From Dehalococcoidales bacterium (GTDB lineage Bacteria; Chloroflexota; Dehalococcoidia; Dehalococcoidales; UBA5760): a stretch of 9,604 bases of DNA. Under the pieces are notes generated by a model. The model was given only the letters and a program-made list of their open reading frames with translations. It searched no databases and was not told where the DNA came from. Position numbers and translations under genes: made by a program. The stretch covers positions 1 through 9,604 of the forward strand of contig JAQTTS010000060.1 in assembly GCA_028710655.1 (NCBI GenBank). The letters are read 5' to 3'. This document shows positions 1-4,316 of this stretch, piece by piece; position 1 is the first letter of the stretch; each line of letters begins with the position of its first letter.

Positions 1-82
1 GAAAGGCTTCCGGGGTGGCTTTCTCGGCGTAGGTAATGGGGACGTTTTTCTCGAACTCGTTCCAGCTTGCGTACTTACCCAT
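1..82 (-). CDS. Unknown protein, N-terminal 27 residues only (runs off the window)
   Basis: Only the first 27 codons are inside the window, reading MGKYASWNEFEKNVPITYAE and onward. The start is the ATG at 82-80, preceded by a clear GAGGAG ribosome site (complement of 91-96) at a spacing of eight bases, so the start is well supported although the product is not. No family can be recognised from so little sequence. It is separated from the leftward gene series by two hairpin terminators (about 155-205 and 230-276), so it probably begins its own transcription unit. I could not find a convincing promoter between those hairpins and the start. Confidence 0.6.
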   Translation of the reverse strand, partial: MGKYASWNEFEKNVPITYAEKATPEAF

Positions 83-106
83 ATGGGCACCTCCTCATTA
101 GTCTCT

Positions 107-124
107 ACCCGGTCGCGGCCGGGT
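107..124. other. Small G+C-rich stem-loop in the leader of the leftmost gene
   Basis: ACCCGG (107-112) and CCGGGT (119-124) are exact inverted repeats around a six-base loop, followed on the + strand by three T. It lies 25 bases before the start of the leftmost gene and just ahead of its ribosome site. It could be a weak + strand terminator or a structured leader element. A chance hairpin is possible. Confidence 0.35.
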
Positions 125-154
125 TTTAAGGAGGTTAGCAACCTAGCCGAAAAG

Positions 155-205
155 GAAAAGGGGTTAGCTTTGAACCCTTCCGGTCCAGATTACTAACCCC
201 TTTTC
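155..205. terminator. Bidirectional rho-independent terminator-like hairpin
   Basis: A 13-bp perfect inverted repeat, GAAAAGGGGTTAG (155-167) and CTAACCCCTTTTC (193-205), encloses a 25-base loop. Each arm ends in a T-run when read outward, so it can act on either strand. On the - strand it follows the stronger terminator at 230-276 and lies in the leader of the leftmost gene. The loop holds AACCCTTCC (173-181), which can pair instead with GGAAAAGGGGTT (154-165), so two competing stems can be drawn. Confidence 0.6.
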
Positions 206-229
206 TTGTAGCCCCGAGAGCTGCCAATG

Positions 230-276
230 AAAAAAGCCCTGAGAGACGGTCTTCACCGGCTAAGCTCTCAGGGCTT
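230..276 (-). terminator. Rho-independent terminator of the leftward gene series
   Basis: AAGCCCTGAGAG (234-245) and CTCTCAGGGCTT (265-276) form a perfect 12-bp stem. Inside it a second stem, CGGT/ACCG (247-250 with 255-258), closes a CTTC loop. Read leftward, the stem ends in a run of six T (complement of 230-235), the textbook layout for termination of - strand transcripts. It lies 65 bases beyond the AbrB-like stop codon and is the natural end of the operon. Confidence 0.85.
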
Positions 277-319
277 ACGGTTCAAGCGTATATCAGTGCC
301 CCGCTGCCGTCAAGATATT

Positions 320-339
320 ACGTGCGTATATACGCCCGT
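320..339. repeat. 20-bp near-perfect palindrome with GCGTATATACGC core
   Basis: The 12-bp core 324-335 is a perfect palindrome. It is flanked by ACG (320-322) and CGT (337-339), with one mismatched pair between, giving 18 of 20 symmetric positions. Half of the core, GCGTATAT, recurs at 286-293. It sits between the last gene of the series and its terminator. A protein-binding site is possible, but no function can be assigned. Confidence 0.4.
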
Positions 340-340
340 G

Positions 341-526
341 CTAACTTTCAGCCTTATTCGCCTCTACGGGCTGCTCCTTCACGCGGATGAGCACACCGTC
401 ATTTACGATAACCTCGACCGTATCGCCCGGCTTAAGGCGGTTATACACTACCCACGCCTTGGGCAATGTGACAGCCAGGCTACCCTCGCCAATACGGAAC
501 AATATTCGCTCGACCTTGATCGGCAT
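341..526 (-). CDS. AbrB/SpoVT-type (MazE-like) DNA-binding protein
   Basis: This 61-residue protein matches the swapped-hairpin AbrB fold in pattern: a basic beta strand (MPIKVERILFRIGEGS), then LAVTLPKAWVVYNRLKPGDTV with the conserved LP.(A)...L..GD signature, then EVIVNDGVLIRVKE. Such proteins are dimeric transition-state regulators or antitoxins. No toxin gene adjoins it, so a regulator is the better guess. The ATG at 526 is chosen because AGAGGTG lies six bases upstream. A GTG at 535 would overlap the previous stop as GTGA and add three residues. It is the last gene of the leftward series, followed by a palindrome and a strong terminator. The charged tail (about residues 51-61) is outside the fold. 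Confidence 0.8.
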   Translation of the reverse strand: MPIKVERILFRIGEGSLAVTLPKAWVVYNRLKPGDTVEVIVNDGVLIRVKEQPVEANKAES

Positions 527-531
527 CAGGT

Positions 532-822
532 TCACCTCTCGAACATGGCTTCATTCCACCGCCGCCACTTCTTCTCCTGGGTAACAGCATATTTCTCTAT
601 CGCTTTCTCGGAAGCTTTCCTTTGCCACGGTGGCAGGTCCGCCCACTCCTGTTCTGGCGAACCCGCTCCGGTGGTTGCCGGCAGTAACAGAACCTGCTCT
701 TTACCCTTGGCAGGCGTCGGACGGCTCAACGTATATCCCATACACAGGAGCGTGATGAACAGCGTCACGCGCGTGAAGTACAGGATGTCACCAGGATTTC
801 TCGGCCCGGCTGCCTGGTTCAT
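532..822 (-). CDS. Small single-pass membrane protein of unknown function
   Basis: This 96-residue protein belongs to no family I recognise. A hydrophobic stretch at about residues 13-31 (ILYFTRVTLFITLLCMGYTL) should span the membrane once. It is followed by a Pro/Gly-rich linker and a charged, Trp-rich C-terminal helix (about 57-96, with WADLPPWQRKASEKAIEKYA). The start is the ATG at 822, which overlaps the preceding stop as TGATG, indicating translational coupling. A TTG three bases earlier is possible. Its own stop overlaps a possible GTG start of the AbrB-like gene. The orientation of the soluble tail cannot be fixed. Confidence 0.7.
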   Translation of the reverse strand: MNQAAGPRNPGDILYFTRVTLFITLLCMGYTLSRPTPAKGKEQVLLLPATTGAGSPEQEWADLPPWQRKASEKAIEKYAVTQEKKWRRWNEAMFER

Positions 823-1103
823 CAATCCACTATCTCCACTCTGAAACCCATCGACTGGAACCCGCGGGACAGCATGTCGGTCCAGTTTTCAATGGCGCCC
901 CTGACCACTTCTTCGACCTGCGGGTCATCGGAATGGCCGACTTCCAGGCGCATGCCCCTTTCCGTTCTCTCCAAAGTAACCGTGACGCGGGACAGCGCCT
1001 CTCGCCTCTCCGGGGGCGCCTGGGCCACCTGCTGGGCGATCATCTTGAATACCATCTCACGGGCCTGCGGAGTTGCCATCATCTGCTGCATCTGGTCGAA
1101 CAC
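822..1103 (-). CDS. Unknown 93-aa protein, coupled to the zinc-finger gene
   Basis: I do not recognise a family. The N-terminal half is a Gln/Met-rich amphipathic region (MFDQMQQMMATPQAREMVFK) and looks helical. The C-terminal half, about residues 37-93, alternates as beta strands and a helix (ALSRVTVTLERTERGMRLEV, then VEEVVRGAIENWTDMLSRGF). The GTG at 1103 is chosen over an ATG at 1127: it follows the upstream TAA by one base and has AAGGAGGAG six bases upstream, whereas the ATG has no ribosome site and lies inside the upstream gene. The MQQMM motif resembles the Gln/Met-rich end of the upstream zinc-finger protein, so the two may interact; that is inference. Confidence 0.72.
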   Translation of the reverse strand: MFDQMQQMMATPQAREMVFKMIAQQVAQAPPERREALSRVTVTLERTERGMRLEVGHSDDPQVEEVVRGAIENWTDMLSRGFQSMGFRVEIVD

Positions 1104-1104
1104 T

Positions 1105-2034
1105 TTATTCTCCTCCTTCTGTTTCATTGCGTTTGCGATGCGTGATCGCCGGCGGCTGCCACTGTGCTGCCGGTTGCCCTCCGCCGGCCGCCTGTCCCGG
1201 CATACCCGGCATGGATACCCCGAACATCTGCATCATCTGCTGCAGGGACTGTATTGAATTCAGCATCTGCCCGAGCGGATTCTCTTCTTTGCCGCCCATC
1301 GCCTGGCGGATCTGGTTTATCGACTCGGTTATCCTGGCGTTGTTCTGGGAGATTACCTGGGATAGCTGAGAGGCTGTTTCGTAGGCGGCCTTGTCGGCGA
1401 TCTCCACATTGGACTCTTTCGCCCGTTGCGCCGCGGCGTCCTGCTCTTCCCTGGTCTCCTTCATGAGCCTGAGAATAGGCTCCATGCGCTTGGCATCAGC
1501 CTCGGCAGTGCCCTTCTGGACATTGACCAGGTCCATGACCATGAGCATGGCCGCCCGGAATTTCATGATTGCCCTCAGCTCAAGCTGCTCCTCCGGTGTG
1601 CCGCCGCCCATGTATTGGCGCAGCACCGCCTCGGGGGAGATTACTTCCATACCGCCGCCCATCTTGCGTACTACCGGCCAGACGTTATCCGGCTGCTTGG
1701 ATTTGTCATCGATGGCCTCTCCCTCCGGCTTGACGAGCTTGGCGATCTCCTGGCGTATGGTCGTCTCGCTGAAGCCGAACCGGCTGGTCATCTGCTTGAC
1801 GGTATAGCCCTGCTTGATATAGTTCCGTATCTGCTCCGCCTGGCTTGTTTCTTCCGGTACCGGCGCTGTTTCCTCGCGGGTCTCCTCGCTTGTTTCCGTG
1901 TTGTCTTGGGATTCTTCAGGGTTATCCGGATTACTGCCGCCTTCCTGCATCTCTTCCTGGTGAGCACCCCGCATATGCCCGCCCAGGGCCTGCGGAGTCT
2001 TGAACTCACGATCGCATTTCGTGCACTTGATCAT
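1105..2034 (-). CDS. C2H2 zinc-finger (QALGGH-type) protein with helix-turn-helix and coiled coil
   Basis: This 309-residue protein opens with a classical C2H2 finger: C4, C7, H20 and H25, with F11, L17 and the sequence QALGGH at 15-20. That hexamer is the hallmark of plant EPF-type zinc fingers. An acidic, Glu/Asn/Thr-rich linker (27-64) leads to an HTH-like segment at 66-100 (IRNYIKQGYTVKQMTSRFGF, then SETTIRQEIAKL). A conserved-looking helical block (130-172), a charged coiled-coil-like region (about 176-245) and a Met/Gln/Gly/Pro-rich tail (255-295) follow. AAGGAGG eight bases before the ATG supports the start. It is probably a nucleic-acid-binding regulator or scaffold of the element; the exact role is unknown. 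Confidence 0.75.
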   Translation of the reverse strand: MIKCTKCDREFKTPQALGGHMRGAHQEEMQEGGSNPDNPEESQDNTETSEETREETAPVPEETSQAEQIRNYIKQGYTVKQMTSRFGFSETTIRQEIAKLVKPEGEAIDDKSKQPDNVWPVVRKMGGGMEVISPEAVLRQYMGGGTPEEQLELRAIMKFRAAMLMVMDLVNVQKGTAEADAKRMEPILRLMKETREEQDAAAQRAKESNVEIADKAAYETASQLSQVISQNNARITESINQIRQAMGGKEENPLGQMLNSIQSLQQMMQMFGVSMPGMPGQAAGGGQPAAQWQPPAITHRKRNETEGGE

Positions 2035-2062
2035 TGCTGTATTCCTCCTTTCGCTTCGTTTC

Positions 2063-2116
2063 CAGTAAATACGAGCTTTCTGCTGTCAGCACGTACGCAC
2101 CCAGCAAATACGCACC
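2063..2116. repeat. Three related 15-bp direct repeats upstream of the zinc-finger gene
   Basis: CAGCACGTACGCACC (2087-2101) and CAGCAAATACGCACC (2102-2116) are adjacent and match at 13 of 15 positions. A diverged copy, CAGTAAATACGAGCT (2063-2077), matches the latter at 11 of 15. An 11-bp palindrome, TGCTGTCAGCA (2081-2091), overlaps the middle copy. They lie 29-82 bases before the zinc-finger start, where operators or a small iteron set would be expected. Confidence 0.45.
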
Positions 2117-2139
2117 CCCGCTTTTTCCCTCTATAGGTG

Positions 2140-2163
2140 GGGGACCGGGTGGTGACCCTCCCC
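2140..2163. other. G+C-rich stem-loop between the AAA+ and zinc-finger genes
   Basis: GGGGA (2140-2144) pairs with TCCCC (2159-2163) and GGGT (2147-2150) with ACCC (2155-2158), with a two-base bulge and a four-base loop. It lies just after the AAA+ stop codon (2183) on the leftward transcript. There is no T-run, so it is not a normal terminator. It may stabilise or pause the transcript. The 148-bp gap 2035-2182 otherwise holds only the 15-bp repeats, and no convincing promoter was seen. Confidence 0.4.
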
Positions 2164-2182
2164 TTGCTTCCCCCGGATACCG

Positions 2183-3097
2183 TCATCGACTTCCTTCCAT
2201 CAGCAGATTTATCGCCCGGGTAACCCCAAGCTGGGGAGCCAACCTCGCCACGCGGATAGCATCACGCACATCTTGGGTACGGCCGTCGAGTTTTTCCGCT
2301 ACTTCGGCCGCTGTTTCGGGACTAAGACCTTCTCTGCTTGCTAATACTCCTCGTACTACCGTCAGAAAGTCCTCCCGGCTGTAGGCGCTGAGCGTTCGTA
2401 TGGCGAATCTCGACCTGAGCTCCGGCGAAAGCATGCCCTGGCGGTTGCTGGCAGCAATCACCCGCAGCGGATTCGATAGATCAAGTTCCCTGCCCCGCTT
2501 GGCTCGCACCAGTCTCCCGCCCTCCATCATGGAGAGCAGAGCCGCGGTATCGGCGGCGTTCATTTTGTCCATCTCGTCGATCAGCAGTATCTGCGGTTCT
2601 CTTTCGGAGACAACATCCCACAAGCCTGCTTTCGAGGTGGCCGAGCCAACCAGCCAGATGGCTTTCTCCCCAGCGGCTCTTTCGATGTCCCAGAGGAAGA
2701 GGCTCTTGGCCAAGGCCGGCGGTCCCGCCAGCAGCACGTGCACCGGTTTTTCCGCCAGCAGGCAGGCTCGGAGCAGCTCTTTAACATCGTCATGGCCGAT
2801 AATGTCGCCGAATATGCTTTCAGCCACTTCCAGCTGCCGGGGAGCTTGAGACTCTGCTGAATCTTCTTGCTGCTTGCTAATGACCGTTGCTCTCCCCAGC
2901 TCGCTGAGCTTGTAGCCGGTAAAGGAGTTGGAGCGGAAGACGTTCTCCAGGTAGCCGTCCTTGAAGAGGCGGCTCAGCGTTGCCGGCCAGATACGCACGT
3001 GGCGCCACGACCAGCCGATCTTGAACTCTTTTTCCATATCATGGGAATCTTCGAATCGGGCTATCTCTATTAGTAGTTCCAGGTCACCTTCTTTCAT
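2183..3097 (-). CDS. AAA+ ATPase, RuvB/MCM-like, with N-terminal winged helix
   Basis: This 304-residue protein has a putative DNA-binding winged helix at about 27-72 (WSWRHVRIWPATLSRLFKDG, ending YKLSELG), then an AAA+ module. Walker A is GPPALAKS (125-132), Walker B LLIDEMDKM (D174, E175), sensor 1 VIAASN (N218) and the arginine-finger region ELRSRF (about 226-231). The segment SATSKAGLW before Walker B, and VIAASNRQGMLSPELRSRF after it, resemble RuvB and MCM. The lid around EKLDGRTQDVRDAIRVARLA also recalls RuvB. In RuvB the winged helix is C-terminal; here it is N-terminal. Probably a DNA-translocating or loader ATPase serving element replication. The ATG at 3097 has GGGAGG upstream and overlaps the previous gene by 14 bp. 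Confidence 0.85.
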   Translation of the reverse strand: MKEGDLELLIEIARFEDSHDMEKEFKIGWSWRHVRIWPATLSRLFKDGYLENVFRSNSFTGYKLSELGRATVISKQQEDSAESQAPRQLEVAESIFGDIIGHDDVKELLRACLLAEKPVHVLLAGPPALAKSLFLWDIERAAGEKAIWLVGSATSKAGLWDVVSEREPQILLIDEMDKMNAADTAALLSMMEGGRLVRAKRGRELDLSNPLRVIAASNRQGMLSPELRSRFAIRTLSAYSREDFLTVVRGVLASREGLSPETAAEVAEKLDGRTQDVRDAIRVARLAPQLGVTRAINLLMEGSR

Positions 3098-3473
3098 GGG
3101 TGCCCTCCCGTAGTCTCTGTAATTTATCTCGAGTGTCTGCCGAGGTTGTTTCCAGCAACAGTGCAAACCAGGTCGGGCGTCTCAACGTCCTTAATGCCTT
3201 TGATTCAATTTGTCTGGCCCTTTCTCTGGTCAACCCTATGCTTCCGTCACCCTCATGCTTCAAAACCGAACCAACCGCTCTGAGAGTGAGGCTGTACCCA
3301 AGCCGGCGTCCGAATCTCAGTTCAAGTACCAGAGCCTCTCTAGGGTTTAGAGTGGATGCCACCGTTTGCCAGAAACGCTCTTCGTCGACGGACGGCACTT
3401 CGTCATAGTAGGCATCCCATGCGGTAAGGGCCATGAATAGCAGCTGACCGGGTGTCCGTTCATGCAAATCCAT
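3084..3473 (-). CDS. Stand-alone sigma-70 region 4-like protein
   Basis: This 129-residue protein carries a sigma region 4 signature at about 41-100. LNPREALVLELRFG corresponds to the L..RE..VL.LRFG opening and GLTRERARQIESKALRTLRR to the recognition helix that reads the -35 box. No region 2 core-binding or -10-reading segment is present; the first 40 residues (with an acidic YYDEVPSVDEERFW stretch) are unlike it. It may therefore be a transcription regulator contacting RNA polymerase or -35-like DNA rather than a full sigma factor. The ATG at 3473 has AAAGGAGG eight bases upstream and overlaps the preceding stop as TAATG. It sits between J-domain and AAA+ genes. Confidence 0.85.
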   Translation of the reverse strand: MDLHERTPGQLLFMALTAWDAYYDEVPSVDEERFWQTVASTLNPREALVLELRFGRRLGYSLTLRAVGSVLKHEGDGSIGLTRERARQIESKALRTLRRPTWFALLLETTSADTRDKLQRLREGTHERR

Positions 3474-3853
3474 TAGCTCCACCTCCTTTCTTTTGCTATT
3501 TGCTGGTAGGCTGCTATCATCAGCTGAAGCAAGAAATCGGTGCCCCTGACTCCGGCAGTATCAGGGTGAAGCTTGATAAGCAGCTCGCGGTATCGTTTCT
3601 TGACCTCTTCATCCGTTGCCGTCTTGTCCAGACCGAGCACCCGGTAGGGGTCAAAGCCGTCATGCCGTCCAACCAGGTTAGGGACCTGTGAAAGGTCGAT
3701 CCCCATGCCGGCGGCATAGCGAAGGAAGGCTTCCGGGTTGAAGGCGTCGCGCAGCAGGGCGTCCATCCAGCCCAGCACGTTGTTGCGCATTTCTCCCAAA
3801 ATCCTTTCCTGCTCCCGCATTCTTTTTACGATGTCATCGTCCATGTTGCTCAC
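3473..3853 (-). CDS. DnaJ-like J-domain protein (C-terminal J domain)
   Basis: This 126-residue protein ends in a J domain, about residues 66-124: FDPYRVLGLDKTATDEEVKK, then YRELLIKLHPDTAG with the invariant HPD at 96-98, then a final helix. The HPD loop stimulates DnaK ATPase. There is no Gly/Phe region, zinc centre or substrate domain, so it is a specialised (class C) J protein. The N-terminal 65 residues are helical, charged and unrecognised, and probably pick the partner. The GTG at 3853 overlaps the previous stop as GTGA; an ATG at 3844 is an alternative. Its place among replication genes suggests that it recruits host DnaK to remodel an initiation complex, as in lambda; this is inference. 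Confidence 0.85.
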   Translation of the reverse strand: MSNMDDDIVKRMREQERILGEMRNNVLGWMDALLRDAFNPEAFLRYAAGMGIDLSQVPNLVGRHDGFDPYRVLGLDKTATDEEVKKRYRELLIKLHPDTAGVRGTDFLLQLMIAAYQQIAKERRWS

Positions 3854-4071
3854 CACCAGAAATGACCGGCGAGTATGCCCAGCAAGAAGCCGAGCAGTAT
3901 CTGCCACCAGTATTTCCCGGCCAGCTTGCCCGCTAATATTCCCAGCCCCAAAAAGATGAGCAGAAAGACCAGCGGCGATTGCTTCTGTTCGTCGCGGATT
4001 ATCTCGGTCCACGGTCTGCCGCCGATCTTCCGCCATAGCTTTTCGTACAGTTTTCCCAGCCACTCGGTCAT
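3850..4071 (-). CDS. Small membrane protein with two predicted transmembrane segments
   Basis: This 73-residue protein has an amphipathic, basic N-terminal region (MTEWLGKLYEKLWRKIGGRP) followed by hydrophobic segments at about 32-50 and 55-70. Both contain repeated small-residue steps (LGLGILAGKLAG and GFLLGILAG), typical of helix packing in the membrane. The short KYWWQ turn between them suggests a hairpin, with the N-terminus likely in the cytoplasm by the positive-inside rule. I do not recognise the family. The ATG at 4071 overlaps the upstream stop as ATGA and has GAAGGTG six bases before it. Its stop overlaps the J-domain start, so the two are probably translated together. A holin-like or anchoring role is possible but unsupported. 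Confidence 0.75.
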   Translation of the reverse strand: MTEWLGKLYEKLWRKIGGRPWTEIIRDEQKQSPLVFLLIFLGLGILAGKLAGKYWWQILLGFLLGILAGHFWW

Positions 4072-4316
4072 TTCGTCACCTTCTTTTTAAGCCAGCCCCT
4101 TTCTTCCGGCGGTACCGGCGGACCCATGCAGTCGAAATCAAGACAGTCCTGGCAAGCTTTGAAGGCCAGCCGCTGTCCCCTGGCCAGCCGGTTGATGTCC
4201 AGGTGCCCGTTGCCCGGCCGGGGATTGAGCGGGTAGCCTTTACAACAGCGGATGCTTTCGCCATTTACCCGGGCATGGGCGCATTCGTAAAGCGTTCTTT
4301 TCTTCGTCTCTTTCAT
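4068..4316 (-). CDS. Small Cys-rich, probably metal-binding protein of unknown function
   Basis: This 82-residue protein has six cysteines, C12, C24, C25, C55, C58 and C63, arranged as C-x11-CC and later C-x2-C-x4-C (ACQDCLDFDCMG). Spacing of this kind usually binds zinc or an iron-sulfur cluster. Between them lies GYPLNPRPGNGHLDINRL, and the C-terminus is basic (GWLKKKVTK). I do not recognise the family. The ATG at 4316 overlaps the primase stop as ATGA and has GAGAGG five bases upstream; an in-frame ATG at 4337 lies inside the primase gene without that support. Tight coupling to the primase suggests an accessory role in replication, which is inference. Confidence 0.75.
   Translation of the reverse strand: MKETKKRTLYECAHARVNGESIRCCKGYPLNPRPGNGHLDINRLARGQRLAFKACQDCLDFDCMGPPVPPEERGWLKKKVTK

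Noticed and set aside
227..844. 205-aa open frame on the + strand opposite the AbrB-like and one-TM genes
   Set aside because: Its start lies in the arm of the terminator hairpin, no ribosome site is present, and the opposite strand holds recognisable coupled genes.
1426..2136. 236-aa open frame on the + strand opposite the zinc-finger gene
   Set aside because: It has no ribosome site, its product is Leu/His/Phe-rich shadow sequence, and it lies antisense to a gene with clear zinc-finger and HTH motifs.
3098..3166. 23-residue N-terminal extension of the AAA+ protein
   Set aside because: It lies over the sigma region 4 gene in another frame, and the ATG at 3097 has its own ribosome site.
3854..4063. 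N-terminal 70-residue extension of the J-domain protein
   Set aside because: It lies out of frame over the two-TM gene, whose hydrophobic pattern and ATGA coupling are convincing, and the GTGA overlap gives a natural start at 3853.
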